Source: Patiria miniata
Lineage: Eukaryota; Echinodermata; Asteroidea; Valvatida; Asterinidae
Length of the DNA: 64,000 bases
Assembly (NCBI RefSeq): GCF_015706575.1
Contig: NW_024037074.1
Location: 22,061,334-22,125,333 of the forward strand
Direction of reading: 5' to 3'
Notes under the pieces: model-generated
Databases searched by the model: none
The model's input: only the letters and a program-made list of their open reading frames with translations
Told to the model about the DNA's origin: nothing
Shown here: positions 34,412-46,400 of the stretch, piece by piece
How the letters are laid out: each line of letters begins with the position of its first letter
How positions within the stretch are numbered: position 1 is the first letter of the stretch
Translations under genes and position numbers: made by a program

Positions 34412-35346
34412 TTTTTTTTTTTTTCTCCTTTTTCAGACTTTTTCTCCATAGGTTTAACACACGTTTCTTCTACCAGTCCACTTTGCCACTTTTTTAAATC
34501 CGATTGATTTCAGACTTGGTACATACTTAGACCACCCCCCACAGATGGTCCTAGAAGAAATTCGTGATCGTGACGTCATCAGGTGTCGGGTTACGTCACA
34601 TTAAAGATGCATTCTTCCCCATATATTTTGTACACGTTTTAAAACACTCCAGTTTGGCATCTTCGTAAATCCGATCGACTTTAAACTTAATTCATACCTA
34701 GACCACCACCCACAGATGGTCCTAGAAGAAATTCGTAACCGTGACGTGATCAGGTGTCGGGTTACGTTACATTAAAGATGCATTTTTCCCCATATGTTTT
34801 GTACACGTTTTAAAGCACTCCACTTTAGCCTCTTCGTAAATGCGATCAACCTCAGACTTGATACATACTTAGACCATCACCCAAAGATGGTCCTAGAAGA
34901 AATGCGCGATCGTGACGTCATCAGGTGTTGGGTTACATCACATTAAAGATGCATTTTTCCCCATAGGGTTTGTACACGTTTTAAAACACTCTACTTTGGC
35001 ACTTTTGTAAATTATGCGATCGACGTTAGACCTGGTACACACTTAGACTACCACCCACAGATGGTCCTAGAAGAAATTCGTGATCGTACCAATGCGGAGA
35101 TGGGTTATAGATGAAATTCATGTGATGTCATCATCAAATGTCATGTGACGTCCCTTAAAGGGGCATTTTGTTCTTTATAGGCCTATATTTACAGACCTAT
35201 ATGTTCGATTTGGTTATTACTTGACATGTACGTATAATGTGCTGTTATAGATGACATTTTTAGTGACGTCACTGATTGTTCATCACGTGCACAGAGTATT
35301 TTGAATATCCGAAACAGCTTGTGTTTGTCCACAAACACATCTCTAG
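34412..35346 (+). repeat. Array unit D: four monomers plus hairpin/CTAG end
   Basis: Monomer octamers lie at 34571 and 34913, with a TGACGTGA variant between them. The last monomer is truncated at exactly the same point as in unit A (GATCGTACCAATGC), and the tail is of the unit A type. It closes with the hairpin 35320-35339 and CTAG at 35343-35346, followed by T and unrelated flanking DNA. Confidence 0.85.
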
Positions 35347-36835
35347 TTATGTTTATAATTATATGTCTTTATTGTAATTTTTATCTTCTCTTTTTATGGA
35401 GGTTTTGTTGGAAATAAATTATGCAAAAGTCAATATTACTCATAATGTCAATATTACTCATAATGTGCAGTACCTTTTTTAAGTTTCCATTTTGTACTAA
35501 ATATATATGCATATAACAACTTTTACTGTTTCAAATTTGAAGTTGACGTTTCCCATTCGTGTCCTTTGTTTGACTGCAATGCATACAAGTATCTTTATAA
35601 TGATTACAATTCCTCACTATGCAACCCCGAACCCCATTGAAGTCTTCCTAACACGACATTAACTTTTGCTGGATGTTGTGGTCAAGTGAGACAAACTTTC
35701 AAACTGACAGGGAACGGTTAAATGGTTCTGGGCCTAACCCCATGCAAAAGTCTCCCGGAACTTGCCTGTCGGCCTAACAGGGCCGATAGATTGTCTTACA
35801 AATCGTTTGCCACACAAATATGTAGGCTTTCGTTCACGCGAGATGTTTTCAAATCCTAAACTTTGAACTTTCTTTTCCACTTACAACTTTTTTTAAAACA
35901 TGTAATAGGTCAAACAAGACAAACTTTACGACGCCACCCAGCTAGTGGGTGCCGCGCCAAGCGCGGCATCCCGCTCGTTTCAGAAAATCTATCGAAAGTG
36001 AGCTAACAAAAATTTACCTTCACCACCGGGAATTTTGGTCAAGTGGTCAACGTAGTGTCCGATCAAATTGAAATATTATTTTTGGTCCCTGACTTTGGGG
36101 ATCTGGCTCAATTTTTATGTCCATGTCTTGCTTCAGGAAAAGCAAGACCTAATAATTTGAAGCCAAAGTCTAGAGTAATTACATTTGATTGTGACATTTG
36201 GGGCTCTTGGTGATTTTGCAGCAAGAGATGAATGCCGGAGGTGATGTCGGAGTATCGAAAACCTCCTATCATAAAGCAATCGCCAATTCTGGGAAAGTGT
36301 TGCTCAGTACAATTGCTATGCAGTTTGTATTCAACCCGCCCATATGTTTGTAGTACAACCATGGTACAACGGAGAACAGCTGACATTCAAACATTTTGAA
36401 GATAGTGTCAATGTGGGTCCAAAACAAATTGAGGTCCTAGAATGCACGTGGCTACTTGAGCTGTCACCACGGACAATAAGATGCAGGCAACGACTTTCAA
36501 CAATCTGTTTCAAATTTGCCCCGATGGGAAAGGGAGAAATGATGAGAATGTAATGCCAAGCCGAGGTCACAATAATTACAGTAGTGACTACTTGGCAGCA
36601 CATTTAGGGACCCCTTAAACTAAATAGTGAGCCATAAATTCACTCCCTCGCTTGAATTATTGGCCCAATGGCCCAAATGTTTTCCGCGAATTTTAACAGT
36701 TTGTTCGGGTGATGCCAATCCGCTGACCTCCATAGTTGTATGTTGTGAGCGTGGTTTTTAGATGTTTGGGATATACGAACTGGAGTTATATATAGCAGTT
36801 TGGTGTACTTTTAATTAAACTCTGAAGAAGCTCAT
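35347..36835. other. Intergenic; small GC-rich hairpin
   Basis: A 19 bp direct duplication (CAATATTACTCATAATGT) lies at about 35431-35468. A compact hairpin GCCGCGC-CAA-GCGCGGC at 35951-35967 extends by a few more pairs on both sides. No gene is supported. The two opposite-strand frames around 36108-36603 have no domain. Confidence 0.5.
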
Positions 36836-37083
36836 TGTGCCTTTGAAACCAAAGGAACGTTTAACCACACAGCATGCAAGACCCCCGGTGGATCAGTCAG
36901 ACGGTGTGTCTCTCGGACCAAGAGAAGGAGGCGCCGAACACCAACGAAGATGTTCGTCAACTGGTGCCTCCCTTCTCCCTGCTGCCAGACACCCCCATCC
37001 TGCAAGATGTCCCCGGTGAAATATGGCTGAAGGGAGCCACTAACGACGGCCTGGTGTCACATAAATTTCCGTCCATGGCATAG
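36836..37083 (+). other. Possible unassigned coding exon (GC-rich open segment)
   Basis: Reading from the ATG at 36874, a 69-residue frame has GC-rich third positions unlike the surrounding AT-rich DNA. It includes QDPRWISQTVCLSDQEKEAP and LLPDTPILQDVPGEIWLKGA. An acceptor-like CCACACAG precedes it at about 36863-36870 and a donor-like CCGGTGAAA lies near 37012-37020, so an internal exon is possible. I do not recognise the protein and no partner exon was found; it could also be a fragment of a retrocopy or chance. Confidence 0.2.
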
Positions 37084-40000
37084 TCCAACAAAAGAAGCGA
37101 GATTTTACGAGGGGAATAGGCGAGTGGGTATACGGGAGATGAACGACATGGGTTCGTTAACCAGTAGGTTACTGTCAGACGAGAAAACCACCTGTTTTAT
37201 TATCTGTTGGGAACGAATTACAAAAAAAAACCAGAGATAGAGAAAACGTGTCTTTGACCACAGTGCCGCTTCCATCTAACATAGATTCATTAATCTTAAA
37301 TGTGTTGTCAATACAGGACATTTGTGATGGAAAGTTCTTTTCAAAATTAAGGGCAGCGGTTATCTGTATGCGTCAAGTGTGAATGGATTGCACAGCGGGA
37401 AATACAATGCTGTTTCATGGCATAGCATTGTTTCAATAAACGATGTGAACATTATAAAGACTGTAGCCTCTAGCGTAAATGGCTTCATTTGTACCTTTGC
37501 GTGTCTAGTCTTGTTTCCTGACCTGACGAGCCCCCGATGTCTCTGAATAGACGTGGGTCATGCAGTCGTCATAATTCAAAAATAGATCATGACGCAGCAA
37601 AGGCTAAAATGGGAGTTAGAATCTGTAGGTCTGGGGCCCAGACTGTTTGCGCACCCTGTTGTGTTAGAAGTAACATGACGCCCAACACTGTATTAATGGG
37701 AAGCTCCAGATAACATGCACAATTATGAAGACGGTGTCCTCCCAAAAATTTTACCGACGACTTTTTGTGCGATTAAAATTGTTTAATTCCCACATCCCAA
37801 ATAAACTACAATGTATAGTATTTCGAAGAAAGATGGCGTCGTATATGGAATAAGTGGTGATAAAAGAACAAGTGGTTTCTTTGGACTAGTTTACCCATTC
37901 TCCTGACATGCCTGAATGCTGTCCTGATTGTGTGAGTTATTTGAAAGAACTATAAGGGAAAAACCAATGGATTCGAATTTTACATCTTCGGCGATGTTGC
38001 CTTGCTAAACACAATTCCCTTTTTCTTTTCTTTTTACAAATCGCATGTTGTTCCGAGCGAAAACAATACCTCTCTTCCTATGCTCCATACGCAGTTCCAC
38101 AACCATGCAGAGCGAGCGAGTGAGACAGAAAAAACCTGCATGATTTATACACTGTTTTGCTTCCATTAATCTTTCAGCAAAATACGTGCTTTGGTTGGGA
38201 ACGGACGCTGCAACCTAAGCAAAAGGCCAACGCACCTTCCACGGGTTAATGGCCGACAATTTCTGACTATTATAATTGGTCGGACAGTACAGCCTAAGAC
38301 AATATTTCCATAGAAACAGTGGCGAATTCAAAGACGGTACATTATGACTACGCTAGTGGAGTAAAAAAAATGAACTAAATATAGTGCAGTACACTAGAAT
38401 GATCTGCATACGACCAATTACAGTATAATGTTGGCAATAAATATGGGGTTTGCGCTGGCACCAAGTAGTCATATCTGTTTTGTAACTCTGAAAAGAACCG
38501 GTTTGTAATTCGACTATTCGGTCATTATGCTCTGTCCGTCTTGAGGAGACCTCAATACCGGCTTCTCTACAGGAGACTACGTTTGCTGTCCACCTTGTAC
38601 AACTGTCATGCCACTAATGTGAAATACCGTTGAGCACATTGAAACTATTGCTGTATCACCTCCAATAGTATTAATATATATAGGGACCAACTAGAAATTG
38701 TACGCGTACGGGATATTTATGGGGCTCGGGAAAGTTGCTTGTTAAATCACCACGGCTATTTCATCTCGCGCATATTGAGCAATGCGCATTTCACAACAGA
38801 ATGTCAAGATGTGTAATAATTATGGGTTTGGTGAAACACAGATAAGCACAAATGCTGATACAGTTGTTGGCTGCAGTGATGTAGCATAAGGCGTCTTAAC
38901 ACCCGAGGCGAACTATGCGCCCTGAGACGGTTACATATCCCACATCACAGCAGTCAACAATGGTTTTGTTATATCGTGCCAGTAAGTCAAAAAGATATCA
39001 AGAAATATATTAAATCGCTTTTGAAAACTAACAGTCTGTCTTCCAGTCATGAGACTGAGCGATTGCAGTTCTCAGTCGCGAGGCGCGCGACCAGTCACAT
39101 GCGCGCGCACCGCAGAGGTAATTTATATACAACGCAGTGTATATCAAGTAATACTGTAATGTACATGCAACGCGGTGTATATGAAATCAACGCAGTGTAT
39201 ATGCAGTAAACAGTCATTTTTGTAGACCGGACACGTGACCGTTCTAGACCAATGGAATTGCAGTAGCTAAGACACAATATCTCAAAAACAGTTTTCCGAG
39301 CCGCACCCATACCAGATCCTAATTATAATACAAGTGCACGGATAGAACTAAGTGCAAGATGCATGACAGGCTCTTTTAAGGAAACACAGTTTTGACTTAT
39401 CTTGCAGTTTGTCAGTTCAGACGCGGAACTTTTCTTGCTCGTAACCATAGCGACCGCCCTATATATCCAAGGGCACTGATGACCACTAATCCCTTCACAA
39501 AATATTTCGAAGGAAACGCAAAGCATTGTGGGTATGTCACTTACCGTAAGCAATGTGAGTACACACCATGTGTACATACTGACTGCACAATTGGAAGTGT
39601 TGCTCTTGGTCATTGGAAATGCAAAATGTATCCTCTGTGAAAGCTCAAGAAATAAGAGGGTGAATGTTGCACTCCAGTCTGATGAATTTAGAAAATACTG
39701 CAAGTAATGTTCATTTAGCCATCATTCTCGATACAACGATCTTGCTTTCCATACCTGAAATGACTTAGTTGGCATCGACAGACAGTTCTACTATTAAGAC
39801 CGCGCTTTTAAAATAATCTTTATATATAATACAATAATTTTCATTAATTTCAGATTTAGGGAAATTTGCACAAAATATGTTTTAGGCTGAGATCCGTTCA
39901 ACTTTAGATTTGAGTGAACGGAAGAGAACGTGAAAACCTTGTGCTGAACGGTATATAACTTGTTCTTGTCTAAGTGAAACAAAGTAGGCCTGTTATGTGG

Positions 40001-40570
40001 CACGAAAAACCTGTAAAGAAAACCTCTAGTCTGGTCCCTCCCCCCCCCCCCCTTCGCCTGACTATCCCCTGACGGCTCTTGATGGATCGTAAGCGCACGT
40101 CAGGTAGCCGGGAAATTCAAAAACAACACGGCCTCCCCTCGTCGAATGCACATTTCAGGCACATTCCATAAATGGGTTTCAAATATAGATTTTAGACATT
40201 ACGCTTGGCTACAAAGTTTCTATGACTGACAACAGCCATGGCAGGTAGTTTTTTTGGGTAGATACAAAGATTTTATACGCGGAAACCCCCAGACATATCC
40301 GAGTGTAAACGGAAACGTGTCCGAAATACTTTTTTGGGGAAACGGAAGAAAACCTCCCCGGTTTGATCACGTGACATTGGCGCCTTCATAATCTTATTAG
40401 GTCATGTCGGAAACGGGCTTCCAGAGCTACGGCATCAGTTGATAAATCCTCCAGAGCCATGAATGGGAAGAAAAGGCTGAATTTTATTTTATCGATCATC
40501 GGCACTTGATTAAACACAATTTAGGGAAAACAATTGCCTTCTGGGGAAACAATTAAATGTAAAATTCGTC
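37084..40570. other. Intergenic, no confirmed gene
   Basis: It contains an imperfect triple repeat of ACGCAGTGTATAT-like words (39130-39205) and a C run at 40040-40052. The opposite-strand frame 39323-39703 is 126 codons but shows no domain. No RNA gene is recognised. Confidence 0.45.
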
Positions 40571-40645
40571 CTCGATTCGAACCCTGAACCTGCAGCATTC
40601 AAAACCTCAGAGTAAGCGCAGCATGACGCCACTGCAGCGAACTGA
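40571..40645 (-). repeat. tRNA-like SINE fragment
   Basis: The minus strand reads a strong B-box-like CAGGGTTCGAATCGAGG with an upstream region at tRNA-like spacing (GTGGCGTCATGCTGCGC). It lacks convincing acceptor pairing. Most likely a SINE head or tRNA pseudogene. Confidence 0.4.
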
Positions 40646-42555
40646 CTGCAGTGCAATATAAGCTATACGAACTTATTTCGAACCAGGTGACATGTTCATT
40701 CGTTCACGTGAGATGTTTCACGCATGCGTATTACGGTCGATGACTTTACCGAGATGCAAACAAATATTTGCCAGCTGTACGTGTATTTTGCACCTGCGTC
40801 AAGTTGTTGAAATGACGCAGCCACCCACCACCCCTATTTTCAAAAAATGAAAAAATGAAAAGAAAACAAAAGCAAAAGGGGAAAAGAAAATTAGGAGGCT
40901 AGTGCAAGGCCGCTCCCAGTTCCCCATGCCGACCAAATCATGTCTTCTACAGGGATGTTTGCACTTGCACTTTAAAGGGCAGCTGCATGTAGCAGTGAAG
41001 GGCCCTATCTCTGAACCAGTCCCTGAACTTGTATTTCTGTGAAATTTAGAATAACAGTAGCAGTGAAAGTCGCTCTACTTTGAGTGAGTTGGCAGGTCTT
41101 TTTTAATGCCGAGGTTTGATTATATTCCGTGTGTAAAATCATCCAAAAGTCAATTGGTAAACCCCCACAAAAGTATAACAGAAAGTGAACAAGAGTACAA
41201 TTAATACGAACTTTTATTTGATGATGTTATATGTAATGAACACTTTGGAAAGTTTTGAGTTTTTTCCTAATTTTTTGAAAGGTTATGCCCCCCTATATAA
41301 GAGATCAGGGCGCGGCCTTACATTCGTCAGAATATTCACAATCTATTTTAGGTCGAGAACCAGGTAAGAAAACCTGCTAGATCTTACCAACAAGTGAGGG
41401 CGTCCTGCTTTCAAAAATGGCACTAAATGGAGACGGGACCTTGCATAGACTATACGCGACAAGGCCGCCAGGCAAAATTTATGAATGATGCATTTGATAT
41501 ACGAGGAGCGCGACTCAATTGAAGTTATCTCTAGCCAAAGCTGTTTATGATACCCAAAGATCAAATCTCTTGAGGCAGAAATGACAGATTTGTTTTGAGG
41601 CTTTCAGAGGGACGCCATTGGGCGGGTCGGGCGCCCTCTGCCACCCCTACTGATCGCGGAGAGTGCGAGGTGAACACACAACGCAGATAAATCACCCATC
41701 AGCTGTGTATTTCATATGTATATGGCACCCTGGTCCAACTTGAACAAATACACATGTGAGCTTTATGCGTGCTTCAACGATGTGAGCTGCAGTATACGTC
41801 ACCGTTCTCACGAAGAAACGGCATAGGCCCATAGAGAAAAAATCTGGAAGATTAAGAACTACTGGAAACCGCCACATTATGGAGACCATGTTTCCCAGTA
41901 TTAAGCCCACACTTTATAGTTCAACCTCTCCCCTAACATGGTGAAATCATTTCTTGTTTTACATAATGATAAAACATACTGAATAATTTGTGAAAATGTA
42001 AAAGTGCGCTGACCTACTTCTTGTCGTGTGATTAGTAAGCATCTCCTCCGTTGGTGAAAAAGGAATATCTTAATTTTTTGGCGGAATTTTTGATCAATGA
42101 TTTGGCCTTGACTGATGAGATGATTTTTCACGGCCTTCATTCGCCTTACATGGCCTGGAAACCTGTAAGAATGTGTAGGATTGAGCTTTTACTCGATGTT
42201 GGAAAAAGGGCTCACTTTATTTCTACATTTTGAAAATTCAATTGATACATAGAGCAATGCGTCAAATGCCACGGGTCAGTGTCGCCGTTTATCGATCCAA
42301 GGTCATTGTCAGCGATGTTTCATGCAGCTACCGGAGGCGTGGTGGATTATCTGCGGCGCAGTAAACACGTAAACAAAAGTATAGCTTCCGCAATGTACAT
42401 ACGACCAGGCTTATGATTTCGCTTCTAGCATCTGCCTCATCTATGGATCATAAGCCAAGCTCGCTATCGTCAAATAGGAACGCTAATACTCGTGCCAATC
42501 ATATAATCTATCTCAAGATAGACAACAATTAGGCAGGTTGGCTGCTTCCCCTGCG
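40646..42555. other. Intergenic, nothing recognised
   Basis: No gene, array or paired repeat is seen. It includes A-rich low complexity at 40845-40895. Confidence 0.45.
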
Positions 42556-42667
42556 CAGAGGCGGATCAAGGTGTTTTTTTTGCAGGGGGGGGGGGTTCAT
42601 CAGCAAAAAAATGCTGAAATGTAGACAGGTTGTTTTTCTCCGGACACTTGGCCTCCGTAAAAATCAA

Positions 42668-42705
<38 letters not shown>

Positions 42706-43494
42706 CGTGCCATACCTTCAATGGGGGCGCTGTTCAAATCCGAAGATCATCAACACTATATTACAGAATAGTGTAGAAATATGTAGTAATCACTCGTTAC
42801 CCAGCAGGCTCTGACCGAATTCTGTGCACGGCAGATATTATTAACAGTATAATTGTCGTAATTGTTTTGGGGTAACAGTTTACCCATTCCTATTGGTCGA
42901 GAGCCCGTCAAGTGCGCATGGTTTTAAATGGTTGATGAAACACCAGCTGGCTGGTTTTCAACACTTTCCCGGTGTCACATGAAATTTTGACTCTATTAAA
43001 TCTGGTCCCTTTTACCCTTTTATTGGAAGATCATTCACAATCCTCACATAGGCATGCGCAATACTACCAATTATTCCGTATTTTATAGTACTAAATGCAC
43101 ACCACACCGGTATCGCTGCGTTCTGCGCCATAAAAAAAAAAAAAAACCCAGCTATGTCAAAAAAAAAAAATCATAGAAATTCTTTCAAAAAATGCACCCC
43201 CTCCTGCTCTGACACCCCAAAAAATTATACAGGTAATAATGTCCGCCTTTGCACAAAATACGGACAGAGCCACCTTGGTTAGGGGGTATTTGTACACTAT
43301 TGTGTAATATAGTGTTAATAATAGTCGGATTTGAAACAGCGCCCCCATTGAAAGTATGGTACGAGCCCCCCCCCCCCCCCCCCCCCCATTGATTTTCGGA
43401 GGCCAAGTGTCCGGAGGAAAAAAAACCTTTCTATATTTCAGATTTTTTATGGCTGATGACCCCCCCCCCGTAAAAATTCCTGGATCCGCCCCTG
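42556..43494. mobile_element. hAT-like inverted pair with long G and C runs
   Basis: The left arm (42556 to about 42790) starts CAGAGGCGGATCAAGG. The right arm (about 43265-43494), read on the minus strand, starts CAGGGGCGGATCCAGGAA. The arms match through TCATCAGC, CTCCGGACACTTGGCCTCCG, TTCAATGGGGGCGCTGTT and ACACTATATTACA. The left arm has a 37-base G run (42668-42704) and the right a 22-base C run (43366-43387). About 470 bp between the arms is unrelated. No matching 8 bp target duplication was found, so this may be one foldback element or two copies in opposite orientation. Confidence 0.7.
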
Positions 43495-46400
43495 GGAAAA
43501 CAGTCCACCGACGTTTAGTTATTGAATTATTTGTTTTCGCAAAATTCAAATAATTAGCTGCCTGACGATAATTCGGCTCTTGTAGGGCGGGTTCATTTGT
43601 GCGTAAAATGAAAGCCCCCTTTTCTGACTTATCAGACGCACTCAATCGGAATAAAGTAGGTTTGTTTTGTTAAAACAAATTAAAAACCTCCAAATCGAAA
43701 TTTCGTCAGGAGAATTTTTTTTCGAATAGAACATGGTATGCAACTTCAAAGATCTGATACAAAATACTACATACACTGAAATACGATCGTAGGTCAGGTC
43801 TGAAGTTTCCTTCATTAAATTATGTTCTGTACAGAAAGAAAGAAAAAATGTCCCCCGTGAAAACAAACACAAGACCAAGTAAAAACTCCAAGGTTTTTTT
43901 TTTTTTTTTAAATATCGAATAATACAAACATGAAAGCCCTGTACACTCTTCCATGATTTATCTATTCACCAGCTTAATGACACCGAAGTACAATATTCTC
44001 TAGTGCCGCCTATAGATGGGAATTAACAGGGACTTAATTGTCTAAATGGCCAGTAAATCGGTTTTGATTAAATATGTATTTTAATGCTTGTCATTACAAA
44101 GAACTAATGAGCGTCGTTAAAATCGAAGGCAGTCTTGTAATGACGTGTGTCACTTAAGGAAAATACTTCAGGTTAGAGGCCTTTTTGGTTATTTTTTGTC
44201 TTCTTCAATTGGAGATCGTTACCATGCAGTTATACCACATTTTGTTGCATAAATCCATCTTTCGACTGATGCCACATCAATTGCTTTGCCGATAACATAA
44301 GTAACACGTTAGGATATCTGGGGTTTAAACCTAGTTATCTCTGGAACATGTAGGTAATTTGACATTTTGATAGTGAACGAGGACATGTTTCACTGCAATG
44401 GTGCGATAATACATCACCGACTTGATGCGTTATTCCAAATCATTTAACATATTCCAAATCATTTTTAAACAATTCGTGTGTTGAGGACCGTGCAGAATTG
44501 TTATTTTCAAGTTCGGGTTTAAATGGGAATATAGGGGAATTTCCAGAATGAAGTTAGAAAATAAAAAATGGTTGGAAACGCACCTTTTTGTTTCTTTTTT
44601 GTTGATATGATAATCCTCTTTTGTACATATATGTGTGGGAGAAACGGTAAAAGAATGGAGTTGCTTGGAACATCTGTAGCATGAATGAGTACAGAAGTTT
44701 TGCTTGGCAAAAGGTTAAAGCTGCAGGTGTCCAAATTTGTAGTCTAATGAAGGATAAAAAAGAGTTAAACAAGACCGTAGGCAAGCCTAGTAAAGCTGTC
44801 CCCCAGGGCACAAAAAAAAATATTTGAAATGGGTAATTCACTGGAAGTCTTTTTATGCATCTGGTCTACTAAATGGGCCGGATTTACCCTGTCAATAGCT
44901 GCTGTGCTACGGGGTAATTCTATAGGATAGCACCGCCCGGCTCACACGTGACAGTCGGTCTGTGAGTCAGTTAGTCAGTGCAGTCAGTGACATAGGCACA
45001 AAGAGGACCCTAGACTGGTTCTCTTGGGACCAGCACAAACAGACAACGATATAATAAAACAAATAGTGGCGAGGGAGATGTTCTCTGGCGCATCCTTGAG
45101 CAAACCAGATGTTATAAAGGAAAACAATACCAAAACAAACAGATGAAAAAATAAAATGTGTTCGTCCTTAGACATCCACTCCAGGGAAAAGCGGAAACCG
45201 GTGAGGAAATCAGACAGAAAGGTCAGGCGGGGGAAAAGGCAAACATTTGAAAGCGAACAAATGCTACGAGATGGGGCTGCTAGCACCTGCCTCACAAAGC
45301 CGTCTTCCTCGCGCTGAATGGCCGGCAAATCGCCTCTGGCGATATCAGTCGTCTAATGGTTCAAACATGTTTGATCCTGGCGGCACCAACAATTCAGCGG
45401 GATATAGAGTGATGCGCTGATACATAGCAAGAAAAAAATAAGACCGTTCTTAGAACTAAAAAAAATGTATATCATGTACAACTAAATGCTTGCACATTAG
45501 TGATGTTTCGAGGTCCGCGAAAATGGTTGGGCCGATGGGGCAAATGCGATTTTCAATGTTATGGGAAAACCTCATTGCAGCATGCGTTCTGGTTTGTGAA
45601 CATCCATGTAGAAGTTGTCTAGGTCCCATCTTACGTCCATTTGAAATTAGGTATTTGTTTATAAAGGATTGGAAGTCGACGTCCTTCGACGTAACATAAT
45701 GATGACGCTTTCTGACCAACTTGAGATGTCCTGGGAGGAATGGCATATCAGGATATCTTGAACAATTCGTTCTTTGGTGTGTTAAATGTTCTTTTTTTTA
45801 TTATTAAAACCACGAATGAATATTGGATAATGGAGTGTAATGTACGAGAGAGGTGTTAAAAAAACAACAGAAGAGGGCTCTCGTACTTTACGAAATGACA
45901 TCGGCCGTAACATTGTAAATACATTGAAATGTTTGGCATACTATTCAGATGATGAGTATCAACCATGACAACGGTATGAGTAAAATGTGATCCTGCTAAT
46001 TCAATGACGGGGATGGATGAACCACACCAGCGTGCATTTACGTGCTGAGGAATTTGAATGTAAGGCGTTCATCATATTAATACCATATTGTTGCTCAAAC
46101 GGTCAAACGAACCGTGAACACATTGGCCATACAAATTTAATGTGACTAGCTGCACTTTCAGAAAGGCTGATTAATTGATGGCATTTTGGGGCTATTGTTG
46201 TGGCAGCATTTCGTTTGAATGAGAACCCTACACTCTTTGTGACAATCGTCCCCACGGGCCCAACGAGTGTTTGTCCATGGTTTGTCTGGCAGGATCCGGG
46301 TGGGGGGAAAACGTAAGCCAAATTGAAATGAGAATAATTGCAAAAAAAAATTAACAAAAACAACAAGGGAAATAGACAGTATTTGAGTGAGGGGAAAAAG

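Noticed and set aside
31182-35346. CRISPR-like array
   Set aside because: Monomers are contiguous 171 bp tandem units without short repeats separated by unique spacers, and the DNA is eukaryotic.
39323-39703. 126-codon minus-strand frame
   Set aside because: No recognisable domain and no third-position bias; probably chance.
40941-40957. Minus-strand ATCCCTGTAGAAGACAT as a possible mir-10
   Set aside because: It shares only CCCTGTAGA with mature mir-10. The seed starts with TCCCTGT rather than ACCCTGT, the 3' part differs, it is on the opposite strand to Hox5, and no matching arm forms a hairpin.
44984-45328. 114-codon hydrophobic minus-strand frame, possible membrane protein
   Set aside because: Hydrophobicity follows from T-rich codons in AT-rich DNA. 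No conserved motif or splice signals, and no neighbouring exon.
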